Positions 4,679-10,947 of a stretch of DNA of 11,374 nucleotides are shown here, piece after piece. The notes beneath the pieces were generated by a model. The model did no database searches. It worked only from the letters and a program-made list of their open reading frames with translations, and had not been told where the DNA came from. Each line of letters opens with the position of its first letter. Within the stretch, counting starts at the first letter, position 1. The position numbers and the translations under genes were made by a program. The stretch is from an uncultured Collinsella sp. Lineage in GTDB: Bacteria > Actinomycetota > Coriobacteriia > Coriobacteriales > Coriobacteriaceae. Location: contig URUC01000066.1 of assembly GCA_900550965.1 (NCBI GenBank), positions 1 to 11,374 of the forward strand, read 5' to 3'.

Positions 4679-6430
4679 ATGGAAACGATCATCAACGTCG
4701 ACGATGTCTCGTTCTCCTATGGCACGCAGACCGAGCAGGCGCTTAGCCACATCTCGCTCAGCGTGAACAAGGGAGATTTCATCGGCATCATCGGGCCCTC
4801 GGGCGCCGGCAAGTCCACGCTTTCCGCCTGCCTGTCGGGCGCCGTGCCCCACCACTACACCGGCACGTTCTTTGGGTCCGTCATGGTTGACGGCCACGAC
4901 ACCTGCGAGGTCTCGCTCACCGACATCTCCCAGATCGTGGGAAGCGTTCTGCAAGACATCGACACGCAGATGGTCGCCTCCGTGGTTGAGGATGAGATGC
5001 TCTTTGGCCTCGAGAACTTTGGCGTGCCGCACGACCAGATTGAGCAGCGCGTCACCGAAACCCTCGAGACCGTCGGCATCAGCGACCTGCGCGACCGCGA
5101 GATCGCCACCCTCTCGGGCGGACAGAAGCAAAAGGTAGCCATCGCTGCCATCCTCGCTATGCGTCCGCGCGTCTTGGTTCTCGACGAGCCCACCGCGGCA
5201 CTCGACCCCGCCAGCTCCACGTTGGTCTTCGAGACGCTACGTGAGGCAAACCGCGCACTTGGAATCACCATCGTCGTCGTTGAGCAAAAGGTAGCCCTGC
5301 TTTCGGAGTACTGCAATAGAGTGTTGGTGCTCAACCAGGGCGAAATCGCGCTGCAGGGCGAGCCGCACGAGGTTTTCGCGTATACCGATGAGCTGCGCAC
5401 AATCGGCGTCGACTGCCCGCGCGTCACGCGTATCTTCAATAGCCTCCAGGCCGATGGCCTGGTAAGCGGTACCCCTTGCTTGGATGTCGATGAGGCCGCG
5501 CGCCTGATTTCGGGCATCGTCGACCCCGCACACGCAAGCAGCGACATTCAGGCACCCGCCGGCTCACCGCACGCACCGTCGTTGCGCCCGCACGCCAAGG
5601 ACGCCGAGCCCGTGCTCACCTTCGACCATGTTGAGTTTGCCTATCCCAATGGCGGCGCCGCCGTCCACGACCTCAACCTAACCCTCTATCCCGGCGAGCT
5701 CGTGGGCATCGTCGGCCAGAACGGTGCCGGCAAGACCACGCTCACCAAGCTGCTCACAGGCCTGCTTAAGCCCGCCTCGGGCAGCGTGCGTGTCACGGGA
5801 CTGGATACCGCAGCCGTTCCCACGAGCCGCATCGCCCGCGAAGTCGCAACCCTCTTCCAAAACCCTGACCGTCAGATCTGCAAGGACACCGTGCTCGACG
5901 AGGTCGCCTTTGGCTTGGTGCTTGCCGGCATGGACCGCGCCGAGGCTCTGCGTCGCGCCCAGCTCGTCATCGACCGCTTTGGCCTGCCTGCCGATGAGGC
6001 ACCTTTCTCGCTTTCGCGCGGTCAGCGCCAGATGGTGGCACTCGCCTCTGTCGTGGTCGTAGAGCCCAAGATCGTCGTGCTCGACGAGCCCACGAGCGGC
6101 CTTGATTACCGCGAGTGCATGACCGTCATGGAAACGGTGCGCACCATGGCCGAGCGCGGTTGCGCCGTTATCATGGTCTGCCACGATATGGAAGTCGTTT
6201 CGGATTTTGCCGAGCGCATTGTGGTAATGGCCGACGGTCGCATCCTCGACCGCGGCCGCATGCACGAGCTATTCTCGAACATCGATCTCATGCGGCGTGC
6301 CTACGTGGAGCCTCCCCAGGTTATTGAACTCTCGCGCCGTCTGGCATCTTCCGTCTCGCCCGCTTTTGCGCAGGTGAGCGAGGTCACCGATGTCGTTCGA
6401 ATTACCAAGGAGATGGTCCACCGTGGTTAA
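4679..6430 (+). CDS. ECF transporter ATPase, two ABC domains fused (A-A' in one chain)
   Basis: This 583-residue cytoplasmic energising subunit holds two complete ABC ATPase domains that are usually separate EcfA and EcfA' proteins. Domain 1 has Walker A GPSGAGKST (39-47), Q92, signature LSGGQ (145-149) and Walker B VLVLDEP (165-171). At the H-loop position it has Q203 (VVVEQK) instead of His. A linker (about 280-310) leads to domain 2, with Walker A GQNGAGKTT (346-354), Q394, signature LSRGQ (445-449), Walker B IVVLDEP (465-471) and H502. The two deviations (Q203 and LSRGQ) fall in the same composite ATP site, so one site is probably weak and the other canonical. AAAGG at 4669-4673 supports the ATG. 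The gene overlaps the T gene by 8 bp, which indicates translational coupling. The chain contains no Trp. Confidence 0.9.
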   Translation: METIINVDDVSFSYGTQTEQALSHISLSVNKGDFIGIIGPSGAGKSTLSACLSGAVPHHYTGTFFGSVMVDGHDTCEVSLTDISQIVGSVLQDIDTQMVASVVEDEMLFGLENFGVPHDQIEQRVTETLETVGISDLRDREIATLSGGQKQKVAIAAILAMRPRVLVLDEPTAALDPASSTLVFETLREANRALGITIVVVEQKVALLSEYCNRVLVLNQGEIALQGEPHEVFAYTDELRTIGVDCPRVTRIFNSLQADGLVSGTPCLDVDEAARLISGIVDPAHASSDIQAPAGSPHAPSLRPHAKDAEPVLTFDHVEFAYPNGGAAVHDLNLTLYPGELVGIVGQNGAGKTTLTKLLTGLLKPASGSVRVTGLDTAAVPTSRIAREVATLFQNPDRQICKDTVLDEVAFGLVLAGMDRAEALRRAQLVIDRFGLPADEAPFSLSRGQRQMVALASVVVVEPKIVVLDEPTSGLDYRECMTVMETVRTMAERGCAVIMVCHDMEVVSDFAERIVVMADGRILDRGRMHELFSNIDLMRRAYVEPPQVIELSRRLASSVSPAFAQVSEVTDVVRITKEMVHRG

Positions 6431-7169
6431 CGTCATCGACTACATGCCGGGCGATACGCTGCTGCATCGCCTGAACCCCGTCGTCAAACTGGGCCTCGCC
6501 GCCGCCATCATCGTCGGCATCTTCTTGTCCGACACCTACGTGGCGCTGCTGGGCTTTTTGGCACTCACCCTTGCGCTGGGTGCCTATGCCGGCGTCATCG
6601 ACCGTCTGTTCTCGCTGCTCAAGTTGCTGATTCCGCTCGCGCTTATCATGCTGCTGCTCCAGCTGGCCTTTATGCGCGATGGCAACGTGGTGTGGGGTTT
6701 TATCACCGACACGGGCCTCATCACCGGATCGAAGGCCTGCCTGCGCCTGCTGGGTGTGGCGTTACCACTCATCCTCATGCTCATGGTAACCAAGCTCAAC
6801 GACCTTGCCAACGCCTGCGTAGAGGTGCTGCACGTGCCGTATCGCTATGCCTTCACCTTTACCACGGCGCTGCGCTTTGTGCCGGTGTTTGGTCAGGAGA
6901 TGAACGCCATCATGGAGGCGCAGACAGCACGCGGCGTCGAGTACGACACCAAGAACCCCATCAAGAAGCTTAAGCTCATGCTGCCACTGTGCGTGCCACT
7001 GCTCATCTCGAGCGTGGGCAAGACCGATGCCACAGCCTTGGCGGCAGAACAACGCGGCTTCTATCTGCGTACGCGCGCTAGCTCGTACAAGCGCTACCCC
7101 ATCAAGGGCCTGGACATCGCCGTGCTCATCGTCAGCATCGCCCTCATCGCCATCGGCTTCCTGTTCTAG
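6423..7169 (+). CDS. ecfT: ECF transporter transmembrane subunit EcfT
   Basis: This 248-residue membrane coupling protein of an ECF transporter transmits ATPase movement to the S component. I start it at GTG 6423, which overlaps the end of the ATPase gene by 8 bp and has AAGGAG at 6407-6412. An in-frame ATG at 6390 would add 11 residues that resemble read-through of the ATPase frame. Hydrophobic segments lie at about 21-57, 64-84, 103-123 and 228-247. Family landmarks are LNPVVKL near 17-23, the ALRFVPVF stretch at 149-156, and the two coupling-helix motifs: TARG at 168-171 and EQRG at 209-212, matching the AxxARG/AxExRG pair that docks in the ATPase grooves. The only Trp of the whole transporter is W91. 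A terminator follows 29 bp after the stop. Confidence 0.9.
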   Translation: MVNVIDYMPGDTLLHRLNPVVKLGLAAAIIVGIFLSDTYVALLGFLALTLALGAYAGVIDRLFSLLKLLIPLALIMLLLQLAFMRDGNVVWGFITDTGLITGSKACLRLLGVALPLILMLMVTKLNDLANACVEVLHVPYRYAFTFTTALRFVPVFGQEMNAIMEAQTARGVEYDTKNPIKKLKLMLPLCVPLLISSVGKTDATALAAEQRGFYLRTRASSYKRYPIKGLDIAVLIVSIALIAIGFLF

Positions 7170-7198
7170 TTCACCACCGACAGCAACCGCCCAACGCA

Positions 7199-7235
7199 AA
7201 AGGCCTCGGCTCGCACCAAACGAGCCGAGGCCTTT
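7199..7235. terminator. Bidirectional terminator between ecfT and racemase
   Basis: A perfect 15-bp stem, AAAGGCCTCGGCTCG (7199-7213) with CGAGCCGAGGCCTTT (7221-7235), surrounds a 7-nt loop. It is flanked by A on the left and by ACTGTTT on the right, so it gives short T-rich ends on either strand. It sits between convergent genes and probably serves both. Confidence 0.8.
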
Positions 7236-7294
7236 ACTGTTTCACCAGATAAAACCTACCAAAATAAACCTGTCCCTTTTTGGCAGGCCGGAAG

Positions 7295-8041
7295 CTAGAG
7301 GCGGTAGGGGGCGCCGCTGCGGATGATGGATTCGCGCACCAGGACATCCATGGCATCGAGGGTGATCTCGGGCATCTCTCGGTACTTCTGCAGCACCGAT
7401 AGCTCGGTGCAGGCCAGAATGACACGATCGCAGCCGCTACGGGCGAACTCCCACATCACGCGGTCGAACTTATCCATATCGGGCTCACGTCCGGCCTTCA
7501 CATCATCGTAGATAAGCGACATCACATCGTTCTGACGTTTCTCGCTGGGATAGACAACCTCGACACCCGCAGCCTCGCATTCGCGGCCGTAGACGCCCGC
7601 GCCCACGGTTCCGTCAGTACCCATGATGCCAATCTTGCGCACCGGCTCGGCCGGCATGCTCAGGTTGGGGTCGAACTCGCACTCCCCCATCACCGCACCC
7701 GCAAGGGCATAGCGCACCGACTCACGCGGCATGTGGATAATCGGCACCTTCGTAAACGACTGGATCTGGTCGTAGAAGTAGTGTGACGTGTTGCAGGGAA
7801 TGGCGATGTGCGCACAGCCCAGCGACTCGAGTGCCTGGGCACACTCTTTCATGGTCGCCAGCAGCTTGGCGTGCTCGCCGGTCTTAATGGCCAGCGTGCG
7901 GTCGGGCATGGTCGACTTGGAGAGCACCACCATGTCGATATGTTCCTGATCGCAGGCAGCAGCCGTATGGCGCACCACCTGGTCGTAGTAATACGACGTG
8001 GCCTCGGCGCCCATGCCGCCGATAACTCCCAGCTTTTCCAT
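7295..8041 (-). CDS. Aspartate/glutamate racemase family protein
   Basis: This 248-residue cytoplasmic enzyme belongs to the cofactor-independent Asp/Glu racemase family, which interconverts L- and D-amino acids using two cysteines as acid/base. N-terminal GVIGGMG (5-11) is typical of aspartate racemase-like members. The two catalytic Cys appear as IPCNTSH (C83) and LACTELS (C211). The length fits the family. The start at 8041 is chosen because AAGGAGG lies 5 nt upstream (8053-8047); a longer open frame reaches 8125 but lacks a ribosome binding site. It lies downstream of the ATP-grasp ligase on the same strand, with an 84-bp gap holding a GC hairpin. That pairing suggests it supplies D-aspartate for the ligase. 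Other members act on glutamate or broad amino acids, so the substrate is inferred. Confidence 0.82.
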   Translation of the reverse strand: MEKLGVIGGMGAEATSYYYDQVVRHTAAACDQEHIDMVVLSKSTMPDRTLAIKTGEHAKLLATMKECAQALESLGCAHIAIPCNTSHYFYDQIQSFTKVPIIHMPRESVRYALAGAVMGECEFDPNLSMPAEPVRKIGIMGTDGTVGAGVYGRECEAAGVEVVYPSEKRQNDVMSLIYDDVKAGREPDMDKFDRVMWEFARSGCDRVILACTELSVLQKYREMPEITLDAMDVLVRESIIRSGAPYRL

Positions 8042-8086
8042 CGCCGCCTCCTTGGTGACGCTTCCGCAATTGCGCGTATCATACCC

Positions 8087-8116
8087 GCGCCCGCCCGATG
8101 TAAACCGGACGGGCGC
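8087..8116 (-). repeat. GC-rich hairpin between ligase and racemase
   Basis: GCGCCCGCCCG (8087-8097) pairs with CGGACGGGCGC (8106-8116), with one mismatch, around an 8-nt loop. No T-tract follows in the direction of transcription, so it is more likely an mRNA stability or processing structure than a terminator. The 10-bp palindrome CGCAATTGCG (8065-8074) lies just downstream. Confidence 0.55.
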
Positions 8117-8125
8117 CGCACTCAT

Positions 8126-9382
8126 CTACTTGTAATACGTCTTGAACAGCTTAAAGTGACGCAGCTTGGTGTGCCACATGCGCAGCCAGCGGTTAAAGAC
8201 AAAGTCGCCCTTCATAAACGAAGGGTCGGCGCCCTTGCCTTCCTTGTCCAGGCGATGCACCTTAGCGCGCAGCTCGGAATCCTTGACGTACTTGTCGACG
8301 ACGCCCATGGGGACGACCATCCACAGCGCCTCGTCCTGCGCCGTCACAAACTCCGGCTCAAACGGGCGGTTGAACACATACTCGTCCACCACATACTTGG
8401 CAACGTTAAAGCCGCTGTTGGTGACGTAGTAGTTGCTGCGGCCTTGGCGCGTGTTGAAATCGAAGAACTTAAACGAGCCGTCGCGCTCGTCGTACTTAAC
8501 GTCAAAGTTGGAATAGCCCACAAAGTGAAGGTCCTCGAGCAACTTGCGCACGCCGCCCATGAGCTCGTCATTGGGCTCGGTGATGATACAGGCGTGGTTG
8601 CCGACACCGTGAGGCTGATGCTCCTCGAGCAGCACGTGGCCCAGGCACATCATGCGGACCTTGCCGTTGCGGTCGGAATAGCTGGTGAGCACGCGCATAT
8701 ACTCGTCGTTGCCGGGCACGCGATCCTGCAAGATCAGGTCGTCGGTGTAGCCGCTGGCATACGAGTCGCGAATGACCTGTTCCAGCTCGGCATGGTCGGC
8801 AATCTCATAGGCCTTTTTCTGGCCCTCGAACTCGTGCTGCCACCACATGATGCCGTCGGAAGGCTTCAGGATCATCGGGTAAGGAAAATCGATCTGGTCG
8901 AGCACTTCGGCAGGTGCCTCGCCTTGGGCATTCAGCATCGCCATGGTGAAGGTAAAGGTATGCGGATAGGGCACGCCGTGCTTCTCGCACAGCTCGTAGA
9001 AGATCTCTTTCTTCTGACACTGCTCAAGCATGCTATAGGGAGCGTAAGGCGCGACGATGTTATCCGCCAGCTCATGGGCATCCTTGGCCTGAGCCACGAG
9101 GGCAACATAGTTATCGCCACAGCCCACAAGGACAATCGTCTTGTCGGCATGCGCTTGGGCAATGCCGTTGACGGTTTTGAGCATCACGGGCATGGTGTCG
9201 ATATCCACGTTGGGCGTGTAGTCGATAATCTGGCTGCGGTACGCGGGACCCGTCTGGTACTTGCCAAAGACCAGACTCTTGACCTGGTACTCTTCGTAGA
9301 AGGCGCGCGCCACCGAATAGGCGTTGATGTCGCCTCCGAGCAGCACGGGAATGAACTCGCGCTCTGTAAACTGCAATGCCAT
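8126..9382 (-). CDS. ATP-grasp carboxylate-amine ligase, candidate D-aspartate ligase
   Basis: This 418-residue protein resembles ATP-grasp ligases, which join a carboxylate to an amine through an acyl-phosphate. Visible features are an N-terminal fold starting FIPVLLGGDINAYSVARAF, the LVGCGDNYV segment (about 94-102), then the grasp domain with KKEIFYELCEKHGVPYP (about 128-144), YPMILKPSDG (168-177), an EFEGQKKA loop, LILQDRVPGNDEYM (217-230) and the metal-binding FKFFDFNTRQGRSN stretch near 309-322. AGGAAG at 9393-9388 sits 5 nt before the ATG. The length and the racemase directly downstream match the D-aspartate ligase/aspartate racemase pair known in Enterococcus faecium (Asl and its neighbouring racemase), which adds D-Asp to the stem-peptide diamino acid. 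This function is inferred from gene order and family; other amino-acid ligases of similar size are possible. Confidence 0.75.
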   Translation of the reverse strand: MALQFTEREFIPVLLGGDINAYSVARAFYEEYQVKSLVFGKYQTGPAYRSQIIDYTPNVDIDTMPVMLKTVNGIAQAHADKTIVLVGCGDNYVALVAQAKDAHELADNIVAPYAPYSMLEQCQKKEIFYELCEKHGVPYPHTFTFTMAMLNAQGEAPAEVLDQIDFPYPMILKPSDGIMWWQHEFEGQKKAYEIADHAELEQVIRDSYASGYTDDLILQDRVPGNDEYMRVLTSYSDRNGKVRMMCLGHVLLEEHQPHGVGNHACIITEPNDELMGGVRKLLEDLHFVGYSNFDVKYDERDGSFKFFDFNTRQGRSNYYVTNSGFNVAKYVVDEYVFNRPFEPEFVTAQDEALWMVVPMGVVDKYVKDSELRAKVHRLDKEGKGADPSFMKGDFVFNRWLRMWHTKLRHFKLFKTYYK

Positions 9383-9438
9383 GGAAACTTCCTATCATGA
9401 ACTGCCCACACAACGGGCGGTCTTTGCGCAACTGATTT

Positions 9439-9468
9439 ATTCTAGCGTGCCAAGCCGCCGGCGCCCAA
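9439..9468 (-). promoter_or_regulatory. Candidate promoter of the ligase-racemase operon
   Basis: On the minus strand TTGGGC (9468-9463) and TAGAAT (9444-9439) are separated by 18 bp. The -10 matches 5/6 and the -35 matches 4/6 of consensus. The start would be near 9432, giving a leader of about 50 nt. Confidence 0.45.
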
Positions 9469-9574
9469 AGCTCCACCGTATCTATGGCAATCGACGTGAT
9501 CGTCCAGCATAAAGCCGCACTCACCGCGATGGGACCCTGTAGTTGCAAAACCCCACATGAGGCGACTTATGATA

Positions 9575-9600
9575 AACAAAAACCCTCTCGACAGGGTTCC
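9575..9600 (-). terminator. Terminator-like hairpin facing the ligase gene
   Basis: On the minus strand AACCCT (9598-9593) pairs with AGGGTT (9586-9581) around a 6-nt loop, followed by TTTTTGTTT. It has the shape of an intrinsic terminator but lies in the middle of a divergent intergenic region, upstream of the ligase promoter proposed here. It could end a short minus-strand RNA, or block leftward read-through. Confidence 0.45.
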
Positions 9601-9608
9601 GTAACGTT

Positions 9609-9713
9609 AAAGTTGAACTCTATGGTTTCTCAACAATTCATCATAACTGCAGGTCAAAGCTAAAGCCTCAAGTTCAACTTGACCCTTTGGAACCTTTAAG
9701 GTTCAAGTTGAGG
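9609..9713. promoter_or_regulatory. Cluster of AAGTTGA-type dyads upstream of the wall hydrolase
   Basis: Two 15-bp odd palindromes, TCAAGTT-c-AACTTGA (9668-9682) and GAACCTT-t-AAGGTTC (9690-9704), have centres 22 bp apart. The heptamer AAGTTGA also occurs at 9610-9616, inverted at 9674-9680, and again at 9705-9711. CCTCAA (9666-9671) is inverted as TTGAGG (9708-9713). Such interleaved dyads next to a promoter are typical of transcription factor operators; CCTCAAGTT half-sites recall MerR/SoxR-type sites, but no regulator gene is in view. Confidence 0.5.
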
Positions 9714-9726
9714 TCGAAAGCAGTAG

Positions 9727-9732
9727 TAGAAT
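9727..9732 (+). promoter_or_regulatory. Candidate -10 of the wall hydrolase gene
   Basis: TAGAAT lies 43 bp before the ATG at 9775. The best -35 at 18-bp spacing is TTCAAG (9703-9708), which is poor and lies at the right edge of the dyad cluster. A weak -35 within operator-like sequence suggests an activator-dependent promoter. Confidence 0.35.
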
Positions 9733-9774
9733 ACCGTTCGGACCATAACCTACGATTGATTGCAGAGGGACTGG

Positions 9775-10908
9775 ATGCAGCATTCGAATCATCGCGCCGC
9801 AGCGCTCATTGCGTCGAAGCCGGCTCGTATCATCACGAGCGCCGCGCTCGCCGTTGCGCTGACGGCCACGCCGATGCTCTCCCCCGTTGCGGCGTATGCC
9901 GCCTCGCAGGCAACGCAGGACCAGCTTTCCGCAGCCCAGCAGAAGATCGAAGCCGCCACGAGCGCCTACAACGACGCCCGCACCAAACTCGATGACCTGC
10001 AAAAGCAGATTGACTCCAATGAAGCAAGCATCGAGGAAATCGAGGCCAAGCTTCCCGAGCAGCAGGCCAAGGCAAGCTCCGCCATGCGCGATCTGTACAA
10101 ATATCAGAAGGGCACCAACCCCATCGTGAGCTTCCTGGTCAACGCGCAGAGCCTGGGTGAGTTCATCACGACCTGCAAATACACCAACCAGATCACGAGC
10201 TCGAGCGTCGACGAGATCGAACAGCTCAATAACATGCAAACCGAACTCGAGCAGAACAAGGCTGAGCTCCAGCAGGCCAAGTCTCAGCTTGAGGCAGAGC
10301 AGAAAAACGCCGAGGATGCGTTGGCTCAGGCCCAGCAGCTCCGCAGCGAGGCGCAGGCAAAAGCCGAGCAGGAAAATGCCGCCGAGCTTGCCAAGCTTGA
10401 GGCCGATAAGGCCGCTGCCGCCGAGAAGATCTCGGGCGAGGGCGTAAGCGGCAACAATTCCAGCAGCCAGGCCACCAACACCAACACCACCATCGACACC
10501 ACGGTGAACAACGCCAATACCGGTAGCTCCGATTACGATTCGTTCATTAATGAGTGGACGAGCCGCATCGACAATTATCTCGCCGGCTCCCCCATGGCAG
10601 GCCAGGGCTATAACTTTGCCGTCGCCGCTTGGAATACCGGTGTCGACCCCCGTTGGTCCCCCGCCATCGCCTGCATCGAGAGCAGCAAGGGTGCTTATTG
10701 CGCCAATTCTTACAACGCCTGGGGCTGGAGTGCCCGTGGCGGCGGTTGGCGCAGCTTTGGCAGCTGGAGCGAGGGCATCTCCGCTCACGTTGCCTATCTG
10801 GGCGCCAACTACGGCTCCACCCTTACCCCGGCAGCGGCCAAAAAGTACTGCCCGCCCACGTGGCAGGACTGGTACAACAAAGTCGCCGCTCAGATGAACC
10901 GCATCTAG
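9775..10908 (+). CDS. Secreted coiled-coil protein with C-terminal lysozyme-like domain (PcsB/CwlO-like N-terminus)
   Basis: This 377-residue exported protein is probably a peptidoglycan hydrolase. I start it at ATG 9775, with GAGGG at 9765-9769; an upstream in-frame TTG (9760) lacks a site. Residues 1-43 form a signal peptide ending AYA-A. Residues 46-110 and 140-218 are long Ala/Glu/Gln/Lys-rich coiled coils. They flank a MRDLYKYQKGTNPIVSFLVN segment (104-123), like the tip region of PcsB/CwlO-type proteins regulated by FtsEX. A Ser/Asn/Thr-rich linker (221-252) leads to a domain at about 255-377 with ACIESSKG (299-306, E302 a likely catalytic Glu), NAWGW (314-318) and GGWRSFGSWSEGISAHVAYL (323-342). 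This pattern resembles glucosaminidase/lysozyme or lytic transglycosylase domains, not the CHAP or NlpC domain usual in such proteins. C300 and C309 could form a disulfide. Confidence 0.75.
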   Translation: MQHSNHRAAALIASKPARIITSAALAVALTATPMLSPVAAYAASQATQDQLSAAQQKIEAATSAYNDARTKLDDLQKQIDSNEASIEEIEAKLPEQQAKASSAMRDLYKYQKGTNPIVSFLVNAQSLGEFITTCKYTNQITSSSVDEIEQLNNMQTELEQNKAELQQAKSQLEAEQKNAEDALAQAQQLRSEAQAKAEQENAAELAKLEADKAAAAEKISGEGVSGNNSSSQATNTNTTIDTTVNNANTGSSDYDSFINEWTSRIDNYLAGSPMAGQGYNFAVAAWNTGVDPRWSPAIACIESSKGAYCANSYNAWGWSARGGGWRSFGSWSEGISAHVAYLGANYGSTLTPAAAKKYCPPTWQDWYNKVAAQMNRI

Positions 10909-10918
10909 GTGCAACTGC

Positions 10919-10947
10919 AAAGGGCCCCAATGGGGCCCTTTTCTTTT
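10919..10947. terminator. Terminator after wall hydrolase, possibly bidirectional
   Basis: A perfect stem, AAAGGGCCCC (10919-10928) with GGGGCCCTTT (10932-10941), has a 3-nt loop and is followed by TCTTTT. It lies between convergent genes. The minus-strand gene ends at 10946, so the hairpin also directly follows that gene's stop. Confidence 0.8.

Noticed and set aside
7245..7294. AT-rich stretch with CCTGTCCCTTTTTGGCAGG as a possible repeat or terminator
   Set aside because: The pairing is only four bases, and dispersed copies cannot be checked here. It shares TGTCCC with the palindromic element near 4598, but this is too short to mean anything.
7808..9400. 530-codon open frame on the plus strand
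   Set aside because: It lies opposite the racemase and ligase genes, both of which have clear family motifs and ribosome binding sites. Its protein is a low-complexity Val/Leu/His/Gly-rich shadow, as expected from antisense of high-GC codons.
10226..10420. Repetitive CAG/GAG/GCC-rich coding stretch that could look like a DNA repeat
   Set aside because: It is explained by the Ala/Glu/Gln-rich coiled coil of the wall hydrolase. There is no true tandem period.
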